Shown here piece after piece: positions 19,784 through 28,224 of a DNA stretch of 64,000 nt; positions within the stretch are counted from its first letter, which is position 1; every line of letters begins with the position of its first letter. Origin of the DNA: Bacteroidota bacterium (GTDB lineage Bacteria; Bacteroidota; Bacteroidia; Bacteroidales; Bacteroidaceae); contig JAEXAJ010000122.1 of NCBI GenBank assembly GCA_023458215.1, positions 1 to 64,000 on the forward strand. The letters run 5' to 3'. The notes below the pieces were generated by a model. That model was not told the DNA's origin, did not search any database, and worked only from the letters and a program-made list of their open reading frames with translations. Both the position numbers and the translations under genes were made by a program.

Positions 19784-20281
19784 TCAAATTTCCATCCCCA
19801 TTATATAATCATTCATATAATATCCGTTTCCTATCTCGAAATCACCTTCTCTTAGTTTTCTCATTCCCATACGTTCGTAGAATTGCAACGCTTTGTTGTG
19901 TCGGTTTACATTCAGTTCCATCAGGCAGGGGGCGGGATGTATTTTTTTTATGTATTTGACGGCTTCGCGGAAGAGGAAGCTGCCGCAATGTGCGCCTTGG
20001 TAAGAAGGGAGCACATAAATCTTTTGCAAATGGAATACAGCTTCACCTTGAGGTTGTACGGAAACATAGCCGGCTGTTTTATCTCCATCGCATGCCAAAA
20101 AATAAACGTGACCTTCTTCTTCCATCTGTTTGCGGATGTTGTCCAATGAATACATCCATTCCATCATGTAATCAATTTGTTCGGGAGTGAGAATTTCCTG
20201 ATAAGTGACGGGAAATATTTGCCGGGCGAGGTTTTTTATTAGCTCGCAATCAGCGGGTGTGGCTTTTCTTAAAGTAAACAT
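19784..20281 (-). CDS. GNAT family N-acetyltransferase
   Basis: The 165-residue product has the GNAT fold pattern: an N-terminal TLRKATPADCELI strand-helix, the central strand FHLQKIYVLPSYQGAHCGSFL containing the acetyl-CoA-binding loop (QGAHCG, a variant of QxxGxG), and LNVNRHNKALQFYERMGMR near the end. These features place it in the RimI-like/acetyltransferase_1 group. The acceptor is unknown. It is transcribed divergently from the hydrogenase gene; a TAACTTTG element (20310-20317) serves its strand. Confidence 0.88.
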   Translation of the reverse strand: MFTLRKATPADCELIKNLARQIFPVTYQEILTPEQIDYMMEWMYSLDNIRKQMEEEGHVYFLACDGDKTAGYVSVQPQGEAVFHLQKIYVLPSYQGAHCGSFLFREAVKYIKKIHPAPCLMELNVNRHNKALQFYERMGMRKLREGDFEIGNGYYMNDYIMGMEI

Positions 20282-20309
20282 ATCTATCGTATTTAATTTG
20301 TTATGACTA

Positions 20310-20339
20310 CAAAGTTATACTTTTTATGCCAATTACAAA
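20310..20339 (-). promoter_or_regulatory. Promoter of the GNAT gene
   Basis: On the minus strand, TTTG (20339-20336), an 18-base spacer and TAACTTTG (20317-20310). It lies back to back with the hydA promoter, so the two may influence each other. Confidence 0.5.
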
Positions 20340-20347
20340 ACAATCAC

Positions 20348-20355
20348 TATCTTTG
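20348..20355 (+). promoter_or_regulatory. -7 element of the hydA-hydE-hydG-hydF transcript
   Basis: TATCTTTG lies 37 bases upstream of the hydA ATG. The -33 region is TTTT-rich at 20321-20325. Confidence 0.55.
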
Positions 20356-20392
20356 CAAATGTTACAACCTAACTAATTCTGTCTAGAAGATT

Positions 20393-21853
20393 ATGGCATT
20401 TACAAACAACATTATGATTGTTCGCCACAGATTGCTCAAAGAGCTGGTGAAACTGTGGAACGACAACGAACTTGTAGAAAAGATTGACCGTTTACCCATT
20501 GAACTGAGTCCGAGAAGATCGAAACATGCCGGGCGTTGTTGCGTGCATAAGGAACGCGCCGTGTGGAAATATAAATCGTTGCCCTTGTTGGGGCTCGATA
20601 TGGAGGACGAACAAGATGAATTAACCCCTTTATCAGAGTATGCAGCCCGCGCAATGGAACGGGCGGAAAATGGTCAGCCCAAAGATAATATCATGTGCGT
20701 CATCGACGAAGCTTGTTCGGCTTGCGTGCAGATTAATTATGAAATTACCAACCTGTGCCGTGGATGTACTGCCCGCAGTTGCCAGACTAATTGTCCTAAG
20801 AAAGCGGTGCATGTGAAAGAGAGTGGTCAGGCATGGATAGATCATGACACGTGTATCAGTTGTGGTATTTGCCATAAGAGTTGTCCTTATCATGCTATTG
20901 TTTACATTCCGGTTCCGTGTGAGGAAGCTTGTCCGGTGAAGGCTATCAGTAAAGACGAAAAAGGGATAGAGCATATTGACGAAGATAAATGTATCTATTG
21001 TGGTAAATGCTTGAATGCTTGTCCGTTTGGTGCAATCTTCGAGGTCTCGCAGGTGTTCGACATACTGCATAGAATCCGTAAAGGAGAAAAGATGATAGCG
21101 ATTGTGGCTCCGTCTATTTTGGGGCAATTCAAGACTACCATCGAACAAGTATATGGCGCGCTGAAAACGGTAGGATTTACGGATGTGATAGAAGTGGCTC
21201 AGGGAGCTATGGATACCGTCAGCAACGAGGCGCATGAGTTGATTGAGAAATTGGAAGAAGGGCAGAAGTTTATGACGACTTCCTGTTGTCCGTCTTATAT
21301 TGAATTAGTGGAGAAGCACATTCCCGGAATGAAACCTTTCGTATCGGGTACCGGTTCGCCCATGTATTATACTGCCCGTATTGCCAAAGAAAAATACCCG
21401 GATGGGAAAGTCGTTTTCATCGGCCCTTGTGTAGCCAAACGCAAAGAGGCCCAAAGAGATGAAGCGGTAGATTTCGTAATGACTTTCGAAGAAGTGGCTT
21501 CTGTTTGGGCAGGATTGAATATCGAATTAGAACAAACCTCTCCTTATTCTATGTCTTATACCTCCGTGCGCGAAGCTCACGGATTTGCACAAGCCGGCGG
21601 TGTCATGGGAGCTGTAAAGGCTTACTTAAAAGAAGAAGCAGATAAAATCAACGCCATTCAAGTGGCCAATCTGGATAAGAAAACCATTGGTGCCTTGCGT
21701 GCTTATGCCAAATCAGGTAAAGCCCCGGGGCAGTTTGTCGAAGTAATGGCATGTGAAGGTGGTTGTATCACCGGCCCTTGTGCGCACAATGAAATTGCTG
21801 CGGGTAAACGCCAGTTGCAGCAAGAACTGACAAAACAAGAAAAAACTTATTAA
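20393..21853 (+). CDS. hydA: [FeFe]-hydrogenase, stand-alone, group-B-like
   Basis: It interconverts protons/electrons and H2, probably with reduced ferredoxin as donor. The 486-residue product has an N-terminal domain with several [4Fe-4S] sites (CRGCTARSCQTNCP, CISCGICHKSCP, CIYCGKCLNACP). The H-cluster domain follows, with L1 TTSCCPSY near residue 297, L2 GPCVAKRKE near 344 and L3 MACEGGCITGPC near 452. These loops differ from the TSCCPAW, MPCxxK and GGGQP forms of the trimeric enzyme in this window and fit what is described for group B. All H-cluster Cys ligands are present. It is the first gene of a run with all three maturases. Confidence 0.92.
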   Translation: MAFTNNIMIVRHRLLKELVKLWNDNELVEKIDRLPIELSPRRSKHAGRCCVHKERAVWKYKSLPLLGLDMEDEQDELTPLSEYAARAMERAENGQPKDNIMCVIDEACSACVQINYEITNLCRGCTARSCQTNCPKKAVHVKESGQAWIDHDTCISCGICHKSCPYHAIVYIPVPCEEACPVKAISKDEKGIEHIDEDKCIYCGKCLNACPFGAIFEVSQVFDILHRIRKGEKMIAIVAPSILGQFKTTIEQVYGALKTVGFTDVIEVAQGAMDTVSNEAHELIEKLEEGQKFMTTSCCPSYIELVEKHIPGMKPFVSGTGSPMYYTARIAKEKYPDGKVVFIGPCVAKRKEAQRDEAVDFVMTFEEVASVWAGLNIELEQTSPYSMSYTSVREAHGFAQAGGVMGAVKAYLKEEADKINAIQVANLDKKTIGALRAYAKSGKAPGQFVEVMACEGGCITGPCAHNEIAAGKRQLQQELTKQEKTY

Positions 21854-21971
21854 ATGAAGAATGAGGAATGAAGAATGAAGAATTGCCATGCGGACAACAA
21901 CGCTATCCTGTATTAGAGGGTGAAGAACAGCGCAGCCCAATTCTTCATTCTTCATTCTTCATTCTTCATTT
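21852..21971. repeat. 34-bp inverted repeat spanning the hydA-hydE junction
   Basis: The arms 21852-21885 and 21938-21971 are reverse complements at 33 of 34 positions and are built from ATGAAGA heptamers. The 52-base spacer is unique here. The left arm starts in the hydA stop codon and contains the only in-frame ATG for hydE. The right arm is translated as the N-terminal part of HydE if that ATG is used. Confidence 0.9.
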
Positions 21972-22995
21972 AATTGACAGCCTGCGTCGGGAACGGAAGT
22001 TAAGTGCTGATGAATACAAGGCACTTTTGCTATGCGAGGATGCAGAAACCTTGTTGTATTTGCAAAGGCAGGCTCGGGAAGTAGCGCAGGAGCATTTTGG
22101 AAATCGGGTATTCATTCGCGGACTGATTGAGATAACGAATTGTTGCCGTAATAATTGCTATTATTGCGGAATACGAAAAGGAAACGGAGATGTTTCTCGT
22201 TATGAGCTGACGCGTGAAGAAATTTTGGCGTGTTGTCACGAAGGATATGTACTTGGGTTTCGTACTTTTGTGTTGCAAGGTGGTGAATCGCCTGATGTGA
22301 AGGATGATTGGATAACAGAAACGGTTGCCGCCATTCGTTCGGCGTATCCGGACTGTGCCATTACCTTGTCGCTGGGCGAGAAGACCCGTGAGGCTTACGA
22401 GCGTTTCTTTCAGGCAGGTGCCAACCGCTACTTGTTGCGGCACGAGACTTATAATGAAGGGCATTACCGTGTGCTTCATCCTGAAGAAATGTCAATTGCC
22501 CACCGGTTGCAATGTCTGGACTGGCTCAAGGAGATCGGTTATCAGGTAGGGACGGGCATTATGGTAGGCAGTCCCCGTCAAACGATCGATCATTTGGTGG
22601 AAGACGTACTCTTTATTGAACGCTTTCAGCCGGAAATGATTGGTATAGGCCCTTTCCTTCCGCATCGGGATACGCCTTTTGCTACGTGTTTGCCCGGAAA
22701 TATGGAGTTGACTTTGAAGTTGCTCTCCATTTTTCGATTGATGCATCCCGCGGCACTCATTCCTTCGACCACAGCATTGGCAACCCTTGCCCCCGAAGGA
22801 CGGGAACAGGGAATAATTGCCGGAGCCAACGTCGTCATGCCCAATCTTTCTCCACAATCTCAACGGAAAAACTATTCTCTTTACGACAACAAAGCCTCAC
22901 TGGGTGCCGAAGCTGCCGAAGGTTTAGCGAAGTTAGCGGAACGGTTGAAACGGATTGGATATGAGATCTCTAAGGAGCGGGGAGATTACCGTTAG
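21868..22995 (+). CDS. hydE: [FeFe]-hydrogenase maturase HydE (radical SAM)
   Basis: HydE is a radical SAM enzyme that helps make the dithiomethylamine-bridged diiron precursor of the H-cluster. The 375-residue product has the CX3CX2C cluster motif in TNCCRNNCYYCGIRKGN near residue 90, a GGES-type SAM site (LQGGESPD), and the family-typical VGSPRQT and IGPFLPHRDTPFA. Family members usually start about where LIDSLRRERKLS begins (residue 35). The first 34 residues here are encoded by an inverted-repeat element, and the ATG at 21868 is the only in-frame ATG upstream. The gene lies between hydA and hydG. Confidence 0.92.
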   Translation: MKNEELPCGQQRYPVLEGEEQRSPILHSSFFILHLIDSLRRERKLSADEYKALLLCEDAETLLYLQRQAREVAQEHFGNRVFIRGLIEITNCCRNNCYYCGIRKGNGDVSRYELTREEILACCHEGYVLGFRTFVLQGGESPDVKDDWITETVAAIRSAYPDCAITLSLGEKTREAYERFFQAGANRYLLRHETYNEGHYRVLHPEEMSIAHRLQCLDWLKEIGYQVGTGIMVGSPRQTIDHLVEDVLFIERFQPEMIGIGPFLPHRDTPFATCLPGNMELTLKLLSIFRLMHPAALIPSTTALATLAPEGREQGIIAGANVVMPNLSPQSQRKNYSLYDNKASLGAEAAEGLAKLAERLKRIGYEISKERGDYR

Positions 22996-23010
22996 GGAAG
23001 AGTGTCAGTT

Positions 23011-23117
23011 TCAACCGGGGAACCCTTTTGTTTCGTGCGGTGAAACTCTCAGTTTCATGCCTTGAAACTCCCGGTTCCAACGCTTGAAACTGGTGGTTTC
23101 ATTACTTGAAACTCCCA
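23011..23117. repeat. Array of TTGAAACT palindromic units between hydE and hydG
   Basis: Units include TGAAACTCTCAGTTTCA (7-base stem, 3-base loop), TTGAAACTCCCGGTTCCAA and TTGAAACTGGTGGTTTCA, plus partial units at each end. The period is about 22-27 bases. The stems remain pairable while loop bases vary. It occupies nearly the whole intergenic space inside the maturase gene cluster. Confidence 0.8.
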
Positions 23118-23137
23118 TCAGAATATAATATAAGAAT

Positions 23138-24562
23138 ATGTATAGTTATAATGTAAAATCAAAGCAAGCTGAAGAGTTTATCAACCATCAAGAGATAGAG
23201 GATACTTTGATGTATGCGCAAGCCAATCGCAGCAATCGTCCGCTTATCGAGAGCCTGATAGAGAAGGCTGCTTTGTGTCAAGGCCTCACTCACCGTGAAG
23301 CTGCCTTGTTGCTGGAGTGTGACCAAGCCGACCTAACCGAACGTATCTTCCACTTGGCAAAGGAAATCAAACAGAAGTTTTATGGCAATCGCATTGTCAT
23401 GTTTGCTCCGTTATATCTTTCCAACTACTGCGTAAACGGTTGTGTGTATTGCCCTTATCATGCCAAGAACCGGACGATAGCCCGTAAAAAACTCACTAAG
23501 GAAGAGATACGGCAAGAAGTTATCGCGCTTCAGGATATGGGGCACAAGCGTCTGGCATTGGAAGCAGGCGAGGACCCGCACCGCAACCCGATTGATTATA
23601 TCTTGGAGTCCATTCAGACTATATATAGCATTCACCACAAGAACGGAGCTATTCGTCGGGTGAACGTGAATATTGCCGCAACCACCGTGGAGAATTACCG
23701 CCGCTTGAGAGATGCGGGCATCGGTACTTACATCCTCTTTCAAGAGACTTATCACAAAGAGAATTATGAAGCGTTGCATCCCACAGGTCCGAAGAGCGAT
23801 TATGCCTATCATACCGAAGCAATGGATCGTGCCATGGAAGGCGGGATAGACGATGTAGGGGTAGGAGTACTGTTTGGACTGAATACTTACCGCTACGATT
23901 TCGTCGGTCTGTTGATGCATGCCGAACATCTCGAAGCGGCGTTCGGTGTAGGTCCCCATACCATCAGTGTACCACGTATTTGTCCGGCGGATGATATCTC
24001 GACGCAAGACTTTCCGAATGCTATTTCCGACGAGATATTCTGCAAGATTATAGCTGTAACGCGTATAGCGGTGCCCTATACGGGTATGATTATCTCTACC
24101 CGTGAGTCGGAAGCTGTACGTCGCCGGGTGCTCGAATTGGGTATCTCTCAGATTAGTGGCGGTTCGCGTACCAGTGTGGGAGGATATGCCGTGCCCGAAA
24201 CGGAAGCCGACAACTCCGCCCAATTCGATGTAAGCGATCGTCGCACTTTGGATGAAGTGGTGAACTGGCTTCTCGACTTGGGGCACATTCCCAGCTTCTG
24301 CACTGCCTGCTATCGTGAAGGGCGTACGGGTGACCGTTTTATGTCCCTCGTAAAGCGTGGGCAGATAGCCAATTGTTGCCAGCCCAATGCGCTGATGACC
24401 TTGAAGGAGTATCTGCAAGATTACGCTTCACCCGAAACCAAAGAGAAAGGAATACGTTTGATTCGTGAGGAGATAGAACATATCCCCAATCCTAAAATAA
24501 AAGAGATTGCTATAAGAAACCTGCAAGAAATAGAGAATGGAAAAAGAGATTTTAGGTTCTGA
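23138..24562 (+). CDS. hydG: [FeFe]-hydrogenase maturase HydG (radical SAM tyrosine lyase)
   Basis: HydG cleaves tyrosine to give the CO and CN ligands of the H-cluster. The 474-residue product has the radical SAM CX3CX2C motif in NYCVNGCVYCPYH near residue 100. It also has the C-terminal second-cluster motif CTACYREGRTGD near 388, which distinguishes HydG from its relative ThiH, and the family strings NVNIAATTVENYRRL, TYHKENYEALHP and GVGVLFGLNTYRYD. The gene overlaps hydF by 26 bases. Confidence 0.96.
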   Translation: MYSYNVKSKQAEEFINHQEIEDTLMYAQANRSNRPLIESLIEKAALCQGLTHREAALLLECDQADLTERIFHLAKEIKQKFYGNRIVMFAPLYLSNYCVNGCVYCPYHAKNRTIARKKLTKEEIRQEVIALQDMGHKRLALEAGEDPHRNPIDYILESIQTIYSIHHKNGAIRRVNVNIAATTVENYRRLRDAGIGTYILFQETYHKENYEALHPTGPKSDYAYHTEAMDRAMEGGIDDVGVGVLFGLNTYRYDFVGLLMHAEHLEAAFGVGPHTISVPRICPADDISTQDFPNAISDEIFCKIIAVTRIAVPYTGMIISTRESEAVRRRVLELGISQISGGSRTSVGGYAVPETEADNSAQFDVSDRRTLDEVVNWLLDLGHIPSFCTACYREGRTGDRFMSLVKRGQIANCCQPNALMTLKEYLQDYASPETKEKGIRLIREEIEHIPNPKIKEIAIRNLQEIENGKRDFRF

Positions 24563-25796
24563 AGATACTTCGCTCAACCATAATAATGTGAATCTATTCT
24601 CCTCCCCCTTTAGGGGGACGGGGGGTGGTAATCGTCTGCACATCGCCCTCTTCGGAAGGCGAAACAGTGGTAAGTCCAGTCTTATCAATGCTCTTACCGG
24701 ACAAGATACCGCTCTTGTATCGGCAGTTCCCGGTACTACTACCGATCCTGTATCGAAGGCAATGGAGGTGCATCCTTTGGGCGCCTGTCTCTTTATAGAT
24801 ACTCCGGGCTTTGATGATGACCAGCAAGAGTTGGGAGCGATGCGCATCGAACGCACGCTGAAGACGATGGAGAAAACCGATGTCGCCTTACTTCTTTGTG
24901 AAGATGACGGAGCACAGGAAAAGAAATGGATCGACCTGCTGGCTCAACGTGAAATCCCCGTTATCCTGATTCTGAATAAAGCGGATCTCTTCGATGATAT
25001 AGAGAAGCGCGCGTTACTTATAGAAGAGAATTGCGGGCAGCGACCTATCCTTGTCAGTGCAAAAAAGCGTTCAGGTATTCAAGATATATTTCAAGCTATT
25101 CTTGAAAAGCTTCCGGAGGACTTTGGCGGGCAAACCATCACAGGAGGATTGGTAGCAGAGGGAGATTTGGTTCTTCTTGTGATGCCCCAAGATATTCAAG
25201 CGCCTAAAGGACGTCTGATCCTGCCCCAAGTACAAACAATGCGTGAGTTATTGGATAAAAAATGCCTGGTAATGAGTTGCACAACAGATAAATTGCAAGA
25301 AACTTTAGCTGCTCTTGTTCATGCGCCAAAGTTAATCATAACCGATTCTCAGGTATTCCCCATTGTTTATCAGCAAAAGCCGGCTGAAAGTCTGCTCACC
25401 TCCTTTTCGGTACTCTTTGCCGGTTATAAAGGCGATATAGACTATTTCGTTCAAGGTGCTGCTGCCATCAACAAACTTACTGTTCAGTCCAAAGTGCTCA
25501 TAGCCGAAGCCTGTACGCATGCCCCTCTGACGGAAGACATAGGCAGGGTAAAAATCCCCCGGTTATTGCGGAAGCGTATCGGAGAAGACTTACGTATAGA
25601 TATCGTTTCCGGCAATGATTTCCCCAAAGATTTGTCCGCCTATGACCTGATTATCCACTGTGGCGCCTGCATGTTTAATCGGAAGTATGTGCTCAGCCGC
25701 ATAGGCCGTTCGCTGGATCAGAATATTCCGATGACAAATTATGGAGTTGCGATAGCCTATCTCAGTGGTATTCTAGATAAGGTTTCTTTGCGGTAA
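24537..25796 (+). CDS. hydF: [FeFe]-hydrogenase maturation GTPase HydF
   Basis: HydF is the scaffold that carries the diiron precursor and delivers it to apo-HydA. The 419-residue product has an N-terminal GTPase domain (P-loop GRRNSGKSS near residue 40, DTPGFDD near 87, NKAD near 142). The C-terminal iron-sulfur part carries CTHAPLTEDIG and HCGACMFN. The start overlaps the end of hydG. Residues about 20-31 (FSSPFRGTGGGN) are encoded by a CCCCCTTTAGGGGG palindrome like those seen in intergenic repeats, and they lengthen the N-terminus by about 20 residues compared with usual family members. Confidence 0.95.
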   Translation: MEKEILGSEDTSLNHNNVNLFSSPFRGTGGGNRLHIALFGRRNSGKSSLINALTGQDTALVSAVPGTTTDPVSKAMEVHPLGACLFIDTPGFDDDQQELGAMRIERTLKTMEKTDVALLLCEDDGAQEKKWIDLLAQREIPVILILNKADLFDDIEKRALLIEENCGQRPILVSAKKRSGIQDIFQAILEKLPEDFGGQTITGGLVAEGDLVLLVMPQDIQAPKGRLILPQVQTMRELLDKKCLVMSCTTDKLQETLAALVHAPKLIITDSQVFPIVYQQKPAESLLTSFSVLFAGYKGDIDYFVQGAAAINKLTVQSKVLIAEACTHAPLTEDIGRVKIPRLLRKRIGEDLRIDIVSGNDFPKDLSAYDLIIHCGACMFNRKYVLSRIGRSLDQNIPMTNYGVAIAYLSGILDKVSLR

Positions 25797-25810
25797 ATGC
25801 TTGAATTTGC

Positions 25811-25914
25811 ACATGTACTAGTGTAAGGTCACACTCCTATATGTATAGGCATACACTAGTACAAGTGTAGGCTTACGCTAGTACAAGCGTTGGTCTTATG
25901 CACTGGTGCAAGTG
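25811..25914. repeat. Array of covarying ACACT-AGTACA-AGTGT hairpin units between hydF and hydC
   Basis: Units ACACT-AGTACA-AGTGT (25853-25868), ACGCT-AGTACA-AGCGT (25875-25890) and CACT-GGTGCA-AGTG (25901-25914) keep a six-base loop and change both stem sides together. An inverted version lies at 25811-25825. The array fills the space between two convergent gene groups and may end transcription in both directions. Confidence 0.82.
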
Positions 25915-25916
25915 AA

Positions 25917-26393
25917 TTATTCCAATTCTTCCAAAATCCTCTTCACATCAATCGGCTGCAACCTGCCATATACCTTTTCGCCGATCATTACCACCGGTGC
26001 CAGTCCGCAAGCACCTACGCAGCGCAGGCAATCCAATGAGAATTTGCCGTCCGGAGTTGTTTCTCCCACCTCAATCCCCAGTACACGTTTGAATTCTTCA
26101 AGGAGTTTTTCCGAACCCCGCACGTAGCAGGCTGTCCCCATACACACCGAAATCGGATATTTCCCTTTTGCCGTCATGGTGAAGAAAGTGTAGAACGTCA
26201 CCACTCCATACACACGAGATACGGGAATATTTAGTTGATGAGCAATGATACGCTGCATGTCTTCGGGCAGATATCCGTGCAGATGTTGCGCTTCATGGAG
26301 TATATTGATGAGTTCGCCCGGCTGATTGCCATACTTGTCGCAAATGGCACGCACTTGTTCGGCAACATCGCAAGCTAATTTTATCTCTGACAT
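25917..26393 (-). CDS. hydC: NADH-linked [FeFe]-hydrogenase small subunit (NuoE-like)
   Basis: This is the thioredoxin-fold [2Fe-2S] subunit of the trimeric electron-bifurcating hydrogenase. The 158-residue product aligns with NuoE: a helical N-terminus (PGELINILHEAQHLHGYLP), VYGVVTFYTFFT, and the four cluster Cys in VCMGTACY and CLRCVGACG. It is the last gene of the hydB-hydA-hydC unit, 18 bases after the large subunit. The alternative, a complex I NuoE, is excluded by the neighbouring hydrogenase subunit. Confidence 0.93.
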   Translation of the reverse strand: MSEIKLACDVAEQVRAICDKYGNQPGELINILHEAQHLHGYLPEDMQRIIAHQLNIPVSRVYGVVTFYTFFTMTAKGKYPISVCMGTACYVRGSEKLLEEFKRVLGIEVGETTPDGKFSLDCLRCVGACGLAPVVMIGEKVYGRLQPIDVKRILEELE

Positions 26394-26411
26394 AGTTTTC
26401 CGTTTTAGAGG

Positions 26412-28178
26412 TTAATCAATCGACTTGTTAAAATAATGCGTATGGAGCAACTTCTCCGACTTCTCGCTGAGGGGCTTGCCCAAATATTCCTCATACAACG
26501 TCTTGATGTACGGATTATCGTGCGACTTGCGGAACGGCTTCGTAGCATCCTCCCGATAGAGCGCATTGGCACGGGCATACAGCACATCCGAATTGCCGTG
26601 ATGCAACGGTTGTCCGCCACCTCCGATACATCCGCCGGGGCATGCCATAATTTCAATCACATGATATTCGTTGTTCCCGTTACGAATATCCTCCAACAAC
26701 TGGCGTGCGTTGCCTAGTCCGTGTGCAATGCCCACTTTCAGTTCGAAACCATCCAAGTTGATCGTAGCCCGTCGTACTCCCGCCAATCCACGAACTTTCT
26801 CGAAATTTACGTTCATCAAGGGCTTGCCGGTGTAGATTTCGTATACCGAACGCAGCGCAGCTTCCATTACACCACCCGTCGTACCGAAGATAACACCGGC
26901 TCCGGTAGAAGTACCCATCGGCTGGTCGAACTCCATATCGGGCAGCAGGGTGAAGCCGATATTGGCACGTTTGATAAGCCTTGCCAACTCACGGGTGGAG
27001 ATAGAGTAATCCACATCCGGATTCCCGTTTGTCTTGAACTCGTCGCGGTCGCACTCGTATTTCTTTGCCAGGCACGGCATGATAGACACTACTACCAGCT
27101 TCTCCCGCGGAATGCCCATCTTTTCCGCCCAATACGTCTTGGCGATCGACCCGAACATTTGCTGTGGAGAACGTGCCGTAGAGGGGATGTCGAGCATATC
27201 GGGAAAGTGGTGTTCAAAGAAGTTCACCCATGCCGGACAACAGGAGGTAAGAATAGGCAGGCGAACAGACTTGTCACCATTCAAGAAGCGTGTCAAGCGG
27301 TTCAGTATCTCAGAACCTTCCTCCATAATCGTGAGGTCGGCGGCAAAATCCGTATCAAAGACATAATCGAACCCCAATTCACGAAGTGCATACACCATCT
27401 TTCCCGTAACCAGTGAACCGGGAGGCAAACCGAATTCTTCGCCCAATGCCGCACGTACGGCAGGGGCGGTCTGCACGACGACAATCTTATCCGGATTCTC
27501 CAAATCTTCCAGCAGACGGTTTGTATGGTCGCGTTCGGTAAGCGCGCCTACCGGGCAAACGGCTACGCACTGCCCACAGTATGTGCATTCGCTATCTTTC
27601 ATCATCTGGTCGAAAGCCGGTGCAATCGTTGTATTGAAACCACGGCGGATAGCCCCCAACGCACCTACTGTCTGTACATCATTACAAACACTTTCGCAGC
27701 GGCGGCAGAAGATACATTTATCCATGTTGCGTACAATGGACGAGGTGACTTCACGTTTGCGGGGCGATAACTCCCCACCATTGAAAGGCATCTCACGAAT
27801 GTTGAAGCGCAGTGCCAATGTCTGCAATTCGCAGTTGCCGCATTTGGGACAAGTAAGGCAGTCGTTCGGATGATCCGAAAGAATCAGTTCGGCTACTACT
27901 TTACGTGCATTCATTACACGCAACGTACTGGTGCGAACTACCATTCCTTCCGTGCAACGGGTAGCGCAGGCGGGTGCCAGGTTGCGGCGTCCTTCTACTT
28001 CCACCACGCAGATACGGCAAGAAGCGGGATTATTCTTGATGCAGGTACCTTTCAGGTCGATATGGCACAAGGTAGGGATGTTGATACCAATCTTCCGTGC
28101 GGCTTCGAGGATGGTGGAACCTTCGGGCACGGTAATGTAATGGTGGTCTATTTGTAGGGTTATTTGTTTTTCTTCCAT
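26412..28178 (-). CDS. hydA: NADH-linked [FeFe]-hydrogenase catalytic subunit (group A3-like)
   Basis: This is the catalytic subunit of the trimeric hydrogenase that couples NADH and reduced ferredoxin to H2. The 588-residue product has an N-terminal [2Fe-2S] ferredoxin domain (CRICVVEVEGRRNLAPAC), a His-containing cluster segment, two [4Fe-4S] motifs (CIFCRRCESVCN, CTYCGQCVAVCP), and the H-cluster domain. The latter carries TSCCPAW near residue 312, MPCLAKKYE near 370 and MACPGGCIGGGGQP near 511. I use the ATG at 28178 (MEEKQITLQI); the frame opens 32 codons earlier but that part overlaps the hydB end and is not family-like. Confidence 0.95.
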   Translation of the reverse strand: MEEKQITLQIDHHYITVPEGSTILEAARKIGINIPTLCHIDLKGTCIKNNPASCRICVVEVEGRRNLAPACATRCTEGMVVRTSTLRVMNARKVVAELILSDHPNDCLTCPKCGNCELQTLALRFNIREMPFNGGELSPRKREVTSSIVRNMDKCIFCRRCESVCNDVQTVGALGAIRRGFNTTIAPAFDQMMKDSECTYCGQCVAVCPVGALTERDHTNRLLEDLENPDKIVVVQTAPAVRAALGEEFGLPPGSLVTGKMVYALRELGFDYVFDTDFAADLTIMEEGSEILNRLTRFLNGDKSVRLPILTSCCPAWVNFFEHHFPDMLDIPSTARSPQQMFGSIAKTYWAEKMGIPREKLVVVSIMPCLAKKYECDRDEFKTNGNPDVDYSISTRELARLIKRANIGFTLLPDMEFDQPMGTSTGAGVIFGTTGGVMEAALRSVYEIYTGKPLMNVNFEKVRGLAGVRRATINLDGFELKVGIAHGLGNARQLLEDIRNGNNEYHVIEIMACPGGCIGGGGQPLHHGNSDVLYARANALYREDATKPFRKSHDNPYIKTLYEEYLGKPLSEKSEKLLHTHYFNKSID

Positions 28179-28224
28179 AGTTTTACTTTTTAGAGTTGAC
28201 AAGGTAACTTGTTCCTTCGTCACC

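Noticed and set aside
20633..21235. 200-codon open frame on the minus strand
   Set aside because: It is antisense to the group-B-like hydA and low in family resemblance; a by-product of codon use in hydA.
23411..24418. 335-codon open frame on the minus strand
   Set aside because: It lies wholly inside hydG, whose family motifs are clear; the minus-strand translation has no recognisable domain. It is a shadow frame.
25811..25914. Possible CRISPR-like array
   Set aside because: Units are palindromic, differ from each other, and are separated by only a few bases; there are no unique spacers of 25-40 bases and no cas genes. The same holds for the arrays at 11817, 23011, 32006 and 57215.
26721..27416. 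231-codon open frame on the plus strand
   Set aside because: It is antisense to the catalytic hydrogenase subunit and has no domain-like pattern.
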